Assembly: GCA_964386525.1 (NCBI GenBank)
Contig: CAYLSO010000071.1
Coordinates: forward strand, 1 to 33,513
Reading direction: 5' to 3'
Origin: CAYLSO01 sp964386525
GTDB lineage: Bacteria > Eisenbacteria > RBG-16-71-46 > DASYSL01
DNA length: 33,513 nt
Under the pieces are notes generated by a model. It was not told the origin of the DNA. It saw only the letters and a program-made list of their open reading frames with translations, and did no database searches. Numbering within the stretch: position 1 is the first letter of the stretch; each line of letters begins with the position of its first letter. Below, piece after piece: positions 8,193 through 16,630 of this stretch. The position numbers and the translations under genes are program-made.

Positions 8193-10361
8193 ATGAGCCG
8201 CGCCTCGCTGCCGCTTCTGCCGCTCCTCCTCACCCTGTTCTGGCCGCTCGCTACCCACGCCGGAGACCGTCCCGTGTACCCCGAGACGCGCAGCGCCGAG
8301 GTCGTGGACGACTACCACGGCACCCGGGTCGCCGACCCGTATCGCTGGCTGGAAGACGAGACCGACCCCGAGGTGAAGGCCTGGGTCGCCGCCCAGAACG
8401 CCCTGACGCGCTCCCGTCTGGGCGGCTTTCCCGAACGGGCGGCCCTGCGCGCGCAGCTGGAGAAGCTGTGGGCGGCGAGCGCGGCGTCGAGCCCGACGGT
8501 GCGCGGCACGCGCTACTTCTACAAGCGCCGCGAGGGGCTCAAGAATCAGCCCTACGTGTACGTGAGCGACGGTCGCATGAAGGCCGGCGAGCGCGTGCTC
8601 CTCGACCCCAACCGCTTCAGCGACGACGGCACGGTGGCCGTCGACTGGGACAAGCCCTCGCCGGACGGCTCGCTCTACCTCTACGGCCGCTCGGCCGCGG
8701 GCTCGGAGAAGAGCACGCTGCACATCCTGGATGTGGCCACGGGCCAGGAGCTAGCCGACGTCATCCCCAACACGCGCTACTCGTCGGTGGCGTGGCTCCC
8801 CGACGGCAAGGCGTTCTACTACTCGCGCTTCCCGGAGCCCGGCTCGGTGGCGGCGGGAGACGAGAACTACTACCGGCGGATCTACTTCCACCGCCTCGGC
8901 ACCGACTGCAAGAGCGATGCCCTGGTGGCCGGCGACGGGCGGCCCAAGGAGGAGTGGACCGACGTCGAGGCCTCCTCCGACGATCGCTACGTGCTGCTGA
9001 CGCGCAGCGTCGACTGGGCCAAGAACGACCTCTTCGTGCGCCGTCTCGACGGCGGCTCGAAGTTCACGCCGGTCGCGGTCGGCCTCGACGGCCAGACGAG
9101 AGGCGACGTCTACCAGGACGTCCTCTACCTGCGCACGGACGTGGGCGCGCCGCGCTACCGCATCGTCAAGGCGCCGGTGGCCAACCCGGGGCCGGAGAGC
9201 TGGGCGGCTGTGGTCCCCGAGGGCGAGGGCGTCATCGAGGACTTCGGTATCGCCGGCGGGCGGCTCGTCGTGCTGGTGCTGGAGAACGCCCACTCGCGGC
9301 TGTTCGTGCACGAGCGGTCGGGCGAGCGCCTCTTCGAGGTGGCGCTGCCGACGCTGGGCACGGCGAGGAGTCTCTCCACGGTCGCCGGGCGGCCGGAGGC
9401 CTATTTCCAGTTCGACTCCTACGCCTACCCGACCGCGGTGCTGCGTCTGGACACCGCCACGGGGAAGCTCGAGACCGTCGAGCAGCTCGACTGCGGCGCC
9501 GATCTGTCCGCCTACGAGACCGCGCAGGTGTGGTACGCCTCCAAGGACGGCACGCGCGTGCCGATGTTCGTGGTCCACAAGAAGGGCCTGGCGCGCGACG
9601 GGCAGAGCCCGGCGCTGCTCACCGGCTACGGCGGCTTCGAGATCAACCAGACGCCGGCCTTCGACCGGCGCCTGCTGCCGCTGCTCGAGCGCGGCGTGGT
9701 CTTCGCCGAGGCCAATCTGCGCGGCGGCGGCGAGTTCGGCCGCGCCTGGCACGAGGCCGGACGGCTCGAGAAGAAGCAGAACGTCTTCGACGACTGCATC
9801 GCGGCCGCCGAGTTCCTGGTGCGCGAGGGCTACACCGGGCGCCGGCGGCTGGCCGTCTGGGGCGGCTCCAACGGCGGCCTGCTGACCGGGGCGCTCGTGG
9901 TGCAGCGGCCCGACCTCATCCGCGCGGCGGTGGTGGCGGTGCCGCTGCTCGACATGCTGCGCTACCAGCACTTCGCCATCGCGCGGCTGTGGATCCCCGA
10001 GTACGGCACGGCCGACGACCCGGCGCAGTTCCCGTTTCTCTACGCCTACTCGCCGTACCACCACGTGACCCCGGGCACGGCCTATCCGGCCGTGCTGCTC
10101 ACCACCGCGGAGTCCGACAGCCGCGTCGCACCGCTGCACGCCATGAAGATGGCGGCGCGGCTGCAGGCCGCCACCGGGGGCGATCTGCCCATCCTGCTGC
10201 GCGTCGAGCCCAAGGCCGGCCACGGGCAGGGCAAGCCGCTGAGCAAGCAGATCGACGAGTGGCTCGACGTGAGCACCTTCATCCTGTGGCAGACCGGCTC
10301 GCTGGCCGCGCCGGGCGAGGGGGCCGCCGGCTCCGCGCCCGCCGGCGGCGGGACGCGCTAG
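8193..10361 (+). CDS. Secreted prolyl oligopeptidase (S9A family)
   Basis: A 722-residue serine peptidase that cleaves after proline in short peptides. A signal peptide is clear: hydrophobic SLPLLPLLLTLFWPLA, then THA before GDRPV. Residues about 25-440 form the N-terminal strand and beta-propeller (ends VADPYRWLEDE, EVKAWVAAQN). The C-terminal alpha/beta hydrolase domain holds GGSNGG with nucleophile Ser559, Asp642 in ESDSRVAP, and His677 in KAGHGQGKP, matching the porcine enzyme triad spacing and the substrate-binding Arg two residues after the Asp. GGFEINQTP and NLRGGGEFGRAWHEAG are further S9A hallmarks. Length is normal for the family. It acts in the periplasm or outside the cell, likely in peptide nutrition. 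The next gene starts 17 bases after its stop. Confidence 0.95.
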   Translation: MSRASLPLLPLLLTLFWPLATHAGDRPVYPETRSAEVVDDYHGTRVADPYRWLEDETDPEVKAWVAAQNALTRSRLGGFPERAALRAQLEKLWAASAASSPTVRGTRYFYKRREGLKNQPYVYVSDGRMKAGERVLLDPNRFSDDGTVAVDWDKPSPDGSLYLYGRSAAGSEKSTLHILDVATGQELADVIPNTRYSSVAWLPDGKAFYYSRFPEPGSVAAGDENYYRRIYFHRLGTDCKSDALVAGDGRPKEEWTDVEASSDDRYVLLTRSVDWAKNDLFVRRLDGGSKFTPVAVGLDGQTRGDVYQDVLYLRTDVGAPRYRIVKAPVANPGPESWAAVVPEGEGVIEDFGIAGGRLVVLVLENAHSRLFVHERSGERLFEVALPTLGTARSLSTVAGRPEAYFQFDSYAYPTAVLRLDTATGKLETVEQLDCGADLSAYETAQVWYASKDGTRVPMFVVHKKGLARDGQSPALLTGYGGFEINQTPAFDRRLLPLLERGVVFAEANLRGGGEFGRAWHEAGRLEKKQNVFDDCIAAAEFLVREGYTGRRRLAVWGGSNGGLLTGALVVQRPDLIRAAVVAVPLLDMLRYQHFAIARLWIPEYGTADDPAQFPFLYAYSPYHHVTPGTAYPAVLLTTAESDSRVAPLHAMKMAARLQAATGGDLPILLRVEPKAGHGQGKPLSKQIDEWLDVSTFILWQTGSLAAPGEGAAGSAPAGGGTR

Positions 10362-10378
10362 AAAGCGGGGAGATCCCG

Positions 10379-11518
10379 GTGAGACGACTCGGCATGGCGA
10401 CGGCGGGCCGCGCGCTGGTGGCGGTGGCATTCCTGTGGGCGGTGTTCCCGGCCTGCGGCTGGACCTGGGGCGGGGAAGGGCACCGCTACATCGCGCGCAA
10501 CTATTCACAGCACCTGCCGCCGGGGATCGACGGCCTGCGCACCTACGACGCGGTGGTCGAGCAGAAGGTGACCGACCCGGACACGCGCAAGTCCTACACG
10601 CCCGGCGAGAGCTACCGGCACTACCTGGACATCGACTGGTACCCGGAGTTCCTCGCGGGGACCCTGTCGCACCAGCGCAGCGTGCTCGAGGCCAAGTACG
10701 GGGCGTCGGTCGTGCTCAACAACGGGGTTCTGCCGTGGGCGGTGGGGGAGGTGACCGCCACCATGACGCAGCAGTTCCAGGGGGCCCAGTTCGACGCCCT
10801 GGCGGTGACCATCGCCGACCTCTGCCACTACGTCGCCGACGGCTGCCAGCCGCTGCACTGCACGAAGAACTACGACGGGCAATACACCGGCAACAACGGC
10901 ATCCACTCGCGTTACGAGAGCACCATGCTGAATCAGTTCCTCGGCGGGCTGCACACCGACCCGATGCCCGTGCAGTACTACCCCGACGCCGTGGACGGGA
11001 TGTTCGACATCATCACCGCCTCCTGGGGGTGGGTGGACGACGTCCTGGCGGCCGACAACACGGCCAAGGCGGTGTCCGGCGGCGCCTACGACGCGCTCTA
11101 CTACCAGGCGCTGTGGCACGAGACCGAGGGCTTCACCCAGGAGCGGCTGGACGAGGCCTCGCGGGCCACGGCGTCCTACGTCTACACGGCCTGGATCGAC
11201 GCCGGGGAGCCGCCGGTGCCCAACTCCACGGTGGCGGTGGGGCCGCCGGTGGCGGCTGCGGCCGGGGCCCGGCTGGAGGCCGGCCCGACGCCGTTTCGCG
11301 GCGAGCTGACCGTGCGCTTCGCCGGCGAGGGGCCGCTGAGCGTGGACGTCTACGACGTGCGTGGCGCGCGGGTGGCGCGGCTGGCCGACGGCATCTCCGG
11401 TGGCGGCACAGTGACCTGGCGGCCGGCGGCGGCGCGGGGCGGCGTGGCCGGCGTCTACTTCGTGCGCTTGAGCGGGCCGGGAGTGAGCCTGGCGCGCCGC
11501 GCGATCTCCGTGCCGTAG
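10379..11518 (+). CDS. Secreted S1/P1 nuclease-family zinc hydrolase with C-terminal FlgD-like domain
   Basis: A 379-residue protein read from the GTG at 10379, which has GGGGAG six nt upstream; an ATG at 10394 is an alternative. The N-terminus is signal-peptide-like (RRLGMATAGRALVAVAFLWAVFPACG). The enzyme domain carries the three-zinc ligand pattern of S1/P1 nucleases: Trp30 and His35 (WGGEGH), Asp66, His81, His150 and Asp154 (HYVADGCQPLH), His160, His176 and Glu180 (HSRYE, where the family usually has Asp). Phospholipase C of the same fold is an alternative activity. Residues about 300-379 are a FlgD-like beta-sandwich (VDVYDVRGARVARL, GVYFVRLSG) of the kind used as a secretion or sorting tail. 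It likely hydrolyses extracellular nucleic acid or phosphoesters. Confidence 0.82.
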   Translation: MRRLGMATAGRALVAVAFLWAVFPACGWTWGGEGHRYIARNYSQHLPPGIDGLRTYDAVVEQKVTDPDTRKSYTPGESYRHYLDIDWYPEFLAGTLSHQRSVLEAKYGASVVLNNGVLPWAVGEVTATMTQQFQGAQFDALAVTIADLCHYVADGCQPLHCTKNYDGQYTGNNGIHSRYESTMLNQFLGGLHTDPMPVQYYPDAVDGMFDIITASWGWVDDVLAADNTAKAVSGGAYDALYYQALWHETEGFTQERLDEASRATASYVYTAWIDAGEPPVPNSTVAVGPPVAAAAGARLEAGPTPFRGELTVRFAGEGPLSVDVYDVRGARVARLADGISGGGTVTWRPAAARGGVAGVYFVRLSGPGVSLARRAISVP

Positions 11519-11556
11519 CGCTCCGGCGGCGTCGCGGACGGGGCCGGCTGAGGCCC

Positions 11557-11586
11557 TTGTCTCGGCGGCCCCGGGCGGCGACAATG
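11557..11586 (+). promoter_or_regulatory. Candidate promoter overlapping the deoxynucleoside kinase start
   Basis: TTGTCT (11557-11562), an 18-nt spacer and ACAATG (11581-11586). The expected start of transcription is about 11593, exactly the second ATG of the kinase. The hexamers are moderate matches, and the ACAATG contains the first possible start codon. If real, the gene is read from a leaderless messenger starting at 11593. Confidence 0.25.
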
Positions 11587-12252
11587 CGGCCCATGCCCCA
11601 CGGATACTTCCTCGCCATCGCCGGCAACATCGGAGTGGGCAAGACCGAGCTCACCGACCGCCTGGCCCGGGACCTCGGCTGGTACGCCTACTACGAGCCC
11701 GTCATCCAGAATCCCTACCTGGACGACTTCTACAAGGACATGAGCCGGTGGGCGTTCCACCTGCAGATCTACTTCCTCTCCGAGCGCTTCAAGGCCCAGG
11801 TCACCATCGGCGACGCGCCCGACGCCTTCATCCAGGACCGGACCATCTACGAGGACCGTTGGATCTTCGCCCGCACCCTGCACGAGCAGGGGGACATGTC
11901 GAAGGTCGACTACGACAACTACACGGCGCTGTTCGACATCCTGGCCGGCTTCCTGCGCAAGCCCGACCTCATCCTCTACTTGAAGGCCAGCCCCGAGACC
12001 CTGATGGAGCGCATCGCCCGGCGCGGCCGCGAGAGCGAGAAGAGCATCACCATCGACTACCTGCGCCGCCTGGGGAGCGCGTACGACGAGTGGATCGAGC
12101 AGGCCCAGGGGCAGTTCGAGGTCAAGGTGGTAGATACCGACCAGGTGCCGTTGCAGGGCCCGACGCCCGCGTTCCACGACCTGGTCGAAGAGCTGAAGCG
12201 GCGCTACCCGCCGCAGGTGCCGCTGCCGCTGCCGGAGGCGAAGCCCCGCTAG
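11584..12252 (+). CDS. Deoxynucleoside kinase (dGK/dAK family)
   Basis: A 222-residue enzyme that phosphorylates deoxynucleosides in the cytoplasm for nucleotide salvage. The P-loop GNIGVGKT is at residues 14-21. Further on come the substrate-site segment YEPVIQNPYLDDFYKD, the DR motif QDRTIYEDRWIFA, and the Arg-rich lid ERIARRGRESEKSI, all in family order. Size is typical. The C-terminus is proline-rich (PPQVPLPLPEAKPR). Two in-frame ATGs, at 11584 and 11593, are possible and neither has a good Shine-Dalgarno. A promoter-like TTGTCT/ACAATG pair sits so close that the second ATG could be the first transcribed base. It is convergent with ileS, with 31 bp between stops. The substrate (purine or pyrimidine deoxynucleoside) cannot be read reliably. 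Confidence 0.9.
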   Translation: MRPMPHGYFLAIAGNIGVGKTELTDRLARDLGWYAYYEPVIQNPYLDDFYKDMSRWAFHLQIYFLSERFKAQVTIGDAPDAFIQDRTIYEDRWIFARTLHEQGDMSKVDYDNYTALFDILAGFLRKPDLILYLKASPETLMERIARRGRESEKSITIDYLRRLGSAYDEWIEQAQGQFEVKVVDTDQVPLQGPTPAFHDLVEELKRRYPPQVPLPLPEAKPR

Positions 12253-12283
12253 ACCCGCCGGCCCCGGCCGTCGCGCCCGCCGC

Positions 12284-15166
12284 CTACGGCGTCAGAACGA
12301 ACCCCTCCGGCAGGGCCCGGACGCAGCGCTCGCACAAGGACGGGTGGGCCGCCACGTGCCCGACCGAGGCGCGGTGGATCCAGCAGCGCTCGCAGCGGGT
12401 GTGCGCCGTCGGCTTGCCCAGCACCACGAGGCGTCCGCAACCGGGTCCCAGGGGCTGCTCGGCGGCGGCGGCCGCCTCGGCCTGCAGCGCGGCGCCCTCG
12501 CCGTTCAGGCTCTCGACGAACACCTCGCTGACCAGCAGCAACGACCGCCAATCCTCGTCGTCCATGGCGCCGAGCAGTTGGCGCACGCGGCCGTCGGCCG
12601 CCAGCGTCACGGAGACCTCGGTGAAGGCGGTGAACTCCTTCGCCGCGCGCCGCGGCTCCAGCGCCCGGTGGACGGCCTCGCGCACGGCCAGCATCTCGGC
12701 CCAGCGGGCCGCGCCGGCCTCGGCCTCGGCGAGCCCGCCGGCGGCCGGGTCCGGCCACTCGGCCAGGAACAGGCTCTCGGCGCGCGCCGCCAGCCACGGC
12801 GAGGCCAGCCACACCTCCTCGGCGGTGAACGGCAGGATCGGCCCCCAGGCGAAGACCAGCTGCTCGAGGGCGTAGGCCAGCACGGCCTGCGTCGAGCGGC
12901 GCAGCGGGTCGCCGGCCGCCAGCGTGTAGAGCGCGTCCTTGCGCACGTCGAGGAAGACGGCCGAAAGATCGCTGACGCACAGGTCCACCAGGCGTGCCAC
13001 GGCGACGTGGTTGCGGCTGCCGGCGTAGGCCTCGCGCACCTCGGCGAAGGCGGTGCGCAGCCGGCCCAGGAAGGCGGCGTTCAGGGGATCGCGGGCGCCC
13101 TCGGCGGGCGGATCCGCCCCGGGCGCGGGGCGGTAGTCGCTGAGGTTGGCGAGCAGGAAGCGGAACGTGTTGCGGACCTTGCGGTAGGAATCCGCCACCC
13201 GCGTCAGGATCTCGTCGCCGACCCGCACGTCGGTGCGCCAGTCGGCCGAGCAGGCCCACAGGCGCACGATGTCGGCCCCGCTCTTCTCGATGACCGCGAG
13301 CGGCGAGACGACGTTGCCGAGCGACTTGTGCATGGCCCGGCCGTCGGCGTCGAGGATCCAGCCGTGCGTCTGCACGGCGCGGTAGGGGGCCGTGCCGCGC
13401 GTGCCGACCGCCACCATGAGCGACGAGTTGAACCAGCCGCGGTGCTGGTCGGGGCCCTCGAGGTAGAGATCGGCCGGCCAGCCCAGGTCGGCGCGCTTCT
13501 CGAGCACGGCGCGGTGCGTGCAGCCGGAGTCGAACCACACGTCGAGGATGTCCGTCTCCTTGCGGAACGGGCCGGTGGACCGGCACTGCGCGCAGGCGAA
13601 GCCGGCCGGCAGGAAGCTCTCGACGGGGGTCTCGAACCAGTCGTCGGAGCCGTGCTGCCGCGCCCGCTCGGCCACCTTGGTCATCACCGCGGCGTCGAGC
13701 ATGGCGTGGCCGCACGCCTCGCAGTAGAGGGCGGGGATGCCCACGCCCCACGAGCGCTGGCGCGACAGGCACCAGTCGGGCCGGCCGGCGACGGCGTCGC
13801 GGATGCGGTTCTGACTGCCGGGGGGATCCCAGCGCACGCCGCCCACGGCGGCCAGGGCCCGGTCGCGGTGTCCCTGGTGGTCGATGCTCAGGAACCACTG
13901 GTCGGTGGCGCGGAAGATGACCGGCCCCTTGCAGCGCCAGCAATGCGGGTAGGGGTGCACGTACGAGGTCTCGGCGACGAGCCGCCCGCGCTGCACCAGG
14001 TCGGCGACGATCTCGGGGTTGGCGGCGAACACCTCGCGGCCCGCCCACCGCCCGGCCTCGCCGGTGAAGCGGCCCACGGCGTCCACCGGGGAGAGCACCG
14101 GGAAGCCCTCGCGCTGGCCGACCGTGAAGTCCTCCTTGCCGTGGCCGGGGGCGGAGTGGACGAGCCCCGTGCCCTCCTCGAGCACCACGAAGGGGTTGCC
14201 GTCCACCAGGGGCGAAGGGCGGTCCATGGGATTGGAGAAGACCGCTCCCGCCAGGTCGGTGCCGGCGAAGCGGGCCAGCTCGCGCACATCCTTCCAGCCG
14301 GCGGCCTCGCGCACCGGGGCCACCCGGTCGGCGGCCAGGAGGAAGCGGCGCCCGTCGGCCTCCACCACCACGTACTCGAACTGCGGGCCGAGCATGATGA
14401 AGAGGTTGGCCGGCAGCGTCCACGGCGTGGTCGTCCACACCAGGGCCGCGAGGTCGGCGTAGCCGTCCAGCTCGGCCACGCGGGCCCCGGCGGCCGCGTC
14501 GGGGCGGACCTCGCCGCGGCGGTGGGGGAAGGCCACGTAGATCGACGGCGAGGGGTCCTCCTCGTACTCGATCTCGGCCTCGGCCAGAGCGCTCGCGCAG
14601 GTCGGGCACCAGTGGATGGAACGCAGGCCGCGGTAGATGTAGCCCTCGGCGGCCAGCTCGGCGAAGGCCTCGACCAGCTCGGCCTCGAAGTCGAGGTCCA
14701 TGGTGAGGTAGGGGCGCTCCCAGTCTGCCAGCGCGCCGAGGCGCCGGAACTCGGTGCGCTGCACTTCGAACCAGTGCTGCGCGTACTCGCGGCAGCGGTG
14801 GCGCAGGGCCAGCCGTTCGGGCTCCTGCTTCTGCGCCCTAAACTCGCGCGCCACCTCGTTCTCGATCGGCATGCCGTGGTTGTCCCAGCCGGGCACCATG
14901 GGCGCGTCCTCGCCGAGCAGCGTGTGGTAGCGGACGACGACGTCCTTCCAGATCTTGTTGGCGGCGGTGCCGAGGTGGATGTGGTTGTTCGAGTACGGCG
15001 GGCCGTCGTGCAGCACGTAGCGCGGCCGGCCGGCGCGCTCGCGGCGCAGGCGGTGGTAGAGGTCAAGCGCCTCCCAGCGCTGCAGGAGCCCGGGCTCGCG
15101 CTTGGGCAGCTCGCCGCGCATGGGAAAGTCGGTCTTGGGGAGATTCAGGGTGTCGCGATAGCGCAT
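12284..15166 (-). CDS. ileS: Isoleucyl-tRNA synthetase
   Basis: A 960-residue class I aminoacyl-tRNA synthetase charging tRNA-Ile in the cytoplasm. The HIGH-type motif is HIHLGTA at residues 62-68 after VLHDGPPYSNN. The CP1 editing domain follows (LVWTTTPWTLPAN, GTGLVHSAPGHGKED). DVWFDSG and QHRGWFNSSL precede the KMSKS-type loop, read here as MHKSLGN (612-618). The C-terminal zinc-binding segment has paired cysteines (CERCWIH ... CERC). Start ATG 15166 has GGAGG four nt upstream, and the N-terminus YRDTLNLPKTDFPMRG is the classic bacterial beginning. It lies 167 bp downstream of the pilin cluster on the same strand. I see no T-box-like leader. Identification is certain. Confidence 0.97.
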   Translation of the reverse strand: MRYRDTLNLPKTDFPMRGELPKREPGLLQRWEALDLYHRLRRERAGRPRYVLHDGPPYSNNHIHLGTAANKIWKDVVVRYHTLLGEDAPMVPGWDNHGMPIENEVAREFRAQKQEPERLALRHRCREYAQHWFEVQRTEFRRLGALADWERPYLTMDLDFEAELVEAFAELAAEGYIYRGLRSIHWCPTCASALAEAEIEYEEDPSPSIYVAFPHRRGEVRPDAAAGARVAELDGYADLAALVWTTTPWTLPANLFIMLGPQFEYVVVEADGRRFLLAADRVAPVREAAGWKDVRELARFAGTDLAGAVFSNPMDRPSPLVDGNPFVVLEEGTGLVHSAPGHGKEDFTVGQREGFPVLSPVDAVGRFTGEAGRWAGREVFAANPEIVADLVQRGRLVAETSYVHPYPHCWRCKGPVIFRATDQWFLSIDHQGHRDRALAAVGGVRWDPPGSQNRIRDAVAGRPDWCLSRQRSWGVGIPALYCEACGHAMLDAAVMTKVAERARQHGSDDWFETPVESFLPAGFACAQCRSTGPFRKETDILDVWFDSGCTHRAVLEKRADLGWPADLYLEGPDQHRGWFNSSLMVAVGTRGTAPYRAVQTHGWILDADGRAMHKSLGNVVSPLAVIEKSGADIVRLWACSADWRTDVRVGDEILTRVADSYRKVRNTFRFLLANLSDYRPAPGADPPAEGARDPLNAAFLGRLRTAFAEVREAYAGSRNHVAVARLVDLCVSDLSAVFLDVRKDALYTLAAGDPLRRSTQAVLAYALEQLVFAWGPILPFTAEEVWLASPWLAARAESLFLAEWPDPAAGGLAEAEAGAARWAEMLAVREAVHRALEPRRAAKEFTAFTEVSVTLAADGRVRQLLGAMDDEDWRSLLLVSEVFVESLNGEGAALQAEAAAAAEQPLGPGCGRLVVLGKPTAHTRCERCWIHRASVGHVAAHPSLCERCVRALPEGFVLTP

Positions 15167-15270
15167 GCCGCCTCCGCCCGCGCCGCGCCCGGGCGGCCGC
15201 CGCACGGGCGGAGCGCGCCGGGACGGCGCGGAGTCCGTACCCGCTGGTTGATCGTTCGAGTCGGCTGCGC

Positions 15271-15299
15271 AGTGTGCCGGGGAGAGCGCGGCGCGTCAA
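15271..15299 (-). promoter_or_regulatory. Weak candidate promoter of ileS
   Basis: On the minus strand TTGACG (15294-15299) and CACACT (15271-15276) are 17 nt apart. The -35 is good and the -10 poor. The messenger would have a leader of about 100 nt. It lies just after a 7-bp GC hairpin (15314-15330) that follows the pilin gene stop, which would suit separate expression of ileS. Confidence 0.25.
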
Positions 15300-15313
15300 G
15301 GGCGGCGCCCAAC

Positions 15314-15330
15314 GCGGGCGCCGCGCCCGC
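15314..15330 (-). terminator. GC-rich hairpin after the PilX-like gene
   Basis: A perfect 7-bp inverted repeat GCGGGCG/CGCCCGC with a 3-nt loop begins four bases beyond the PilX-like stop on the minus strand. No T-run follows, so it would be an inefficient intrinsic terminator or an mRNA-stabilising 3' structure. Confidence 0.3.
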
Positions 15331-15333
15331 GGG

Positions 15334-16620
15334 CTAGAACTCGCGCCAGGAGAGCATGCGGATGTTGCCGCCGTACTTGGAGATGTACTGCTGGATGGCC
15401 TCGGCCGAGTAGAGCACGATCGCCGAGCCGTTGGCGATCTTCACGACCGTCTTGCCGCGCACGACGATGCCGCCCAGGATCCAGGCGTTGCCGTTGATGT
15501 CGAGGTCGCCCTCGCAGTAGATGAGGCCGCGATAGGTGAAGTTGCCGTTGATGCGCAGGTCGCCGTCACAATAGAGGAGGCCGTCGGCGTCGCCGCCGTT
15601 GAAGTTCCAGCTGCCCGACTGGTTCTGCGCGACGCCGTCGTCGTCGAGGCGGTAGATGCCGTTGGGCACGCCGCCGGGCACCGACGACTGCGCCGGGCCC
15701 ACCCAGCTCCAGAAGTCCGTCTGGCTCATCCCGAGGGCGTCCCACGGGCCGCTGTAGAAGCCGGTGCCGTTGTTCTCGTCCTCGGGCGACGGCTCGCCGT
15801 AGATGTTCGGCGAGCCCTGCTGGGTGATCTCGTCCTCGCTCCAGCCGCCGGGCATGCACGAGCCGTGGGCGTCGGAGCTCAGCCAGCCCCCAGAGCCATA
15901 CGGGAGGTTGCACGTCGGCGGCTCCGCCCCGATCTGGGTGTCGGCCCGGTGGTCGTGGCCGCAGATCTTGATGTTGCCCTTGAACTGGATGCCCACCTGG
16001 GCCGCCACCGCCGCCCTGGCCAGGATGTTGAACTTGGAGCGCGTCACTTCCGCCACCACGCCGCGCATGGCGCTGCCCGACCCGCCGGTGGAGACCACCT
16101 GGAAGACCGCCGTGCCGGTGGTGGTGTTGAACTTCGGATTGTGGGTGTCGTCGTAGCGGACGATCTGCGTGTCCGGCGGCGAGCCCGGCGTGATGACCGT
16201 CTTGTAGCGCACCGAGAGCATGCGCAGGTCGGTGGTGCTGCCCTGCGCGTACTGCTTGCTGGCGCTCGAGTAGCCGAGGTACGAGCCGGCCGGCTGGAGG
16301 GTGGGCAGGCTGGTGGTGTCGGCCCCGGAGACCGGCAGCGAGCCCGCCGGGGCCTCGTAGATGACGGTGACCGCGCGCTTGTTGAGGTTGTCCGGGACCT
16401 CGCCGGCGCGCAGGCGGAGCATGGCCTCCTGGACGCCGCCCTCGGCGATGGCCAGGGCCTGGGTGTTGCGCAGCTGGTGGCCGGCGATGCGGGTCTCGGT
16501 GCCCACGGTGACCATGAGGGCGGCGCCGAGCATCGAGAGGGCCAGCAGGATGAGCAGGGCGATCACCAGGGCCATGCCCCGTTGGTCGCTCCGGGTTCGG
16601 TGAGCAAGCGGGTGTCGCAT
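15334..16620 (-). CDS. PilX-like type IV pilus minor component with beta-helix-like C-terminus
   Basis: A 428-residue protein. Residues 13-60 (QRGMALVIALLILLALSMLG, then AGHQLRNTQALAIAEGGVQEAM) match the N-terminal region of PilX-type proteins: a short basic leader, a Gly before the hydrophobic helix, and no Glu at position 5, as is usual for PilX/GspK-like members. The middle is soluble and Cys-containing. Residues about 345-410 show repeated strand motifs (DGDLRINGN, EGDLDINGN, GGIVVRGK) resembling a small beta-solenoid of bactofilin type. It would insert in the inner membrane and join the initiating complex or tip of a type IV pilus or pseudopilus. It starts 10 bases after the PilW-like stop, consistent with one operon. 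Family assignment is by N-terminus only. Confidence 0.75.
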   Translation of the reverse strand: MRHPLAHRTRSDQRGMALVIALLILLALSMLGAALMVTVGTETRIAGHQLRNTQALAIAEGGVQEAMLRLRAGEVPDNLNKRAVTVIYEAPAGSLPVSGADTTSLPTLQPAGSYLGYSSASKQYAQGSTTDLRMLSVRYKTVITPGSPPDTQIVRYDDTHNPKFNTTTGTAVFQVVSTGGSGSAMRGVVAEVTRSKFNILARAAVAAQVGIQFKGNIKICGHDHRADTQIGAEPPTCNLPYGSGGWLSSDAHGSCMPGGWSEDEITQQGSPNIYGEPSPEDENNGTGFYSGPWDALGMSQTDFWSWVGPAQSSVPGGVPNGIYRLDDDGVAQNQSGSWNFNGGDADGLLYCDGDLRINGNFTYRGLIYCEGDLDINGNAWILGGIVVRGKTVVKIANGSAIVLYSAEAIQQYISKYGGNIRMLSWREF

Positions 16621-16630
16621 GCGCGGGCTC

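Noticed and set aside
1928..8233. Very long open frame on the minus strand continuing from the GT-C/TPR gene beyond 3934, over 2,100 codons
   Set aside because: Beyond 3934 it is antisense to the MFS and YfhO-like genes and reads as low-complexity Arg/Gly/Ala/Pro/Gln sequence. Long antisense frames are expected at this GC content.
15167..15333. Possible T-box riboswitch ahead of ileS
   Set aside because: The leader is too short and has no recognisable T-box sequence or specifier stem; only a GC hairpin and a weak promoter are seen.
12344..15337. About 1,000-codon plus-strand open frame opposite ileS
   Set aside because: It is the mirror of the ileS codon pattern; the product is rich in Val, Gly, His, Arg and Ala without domains.
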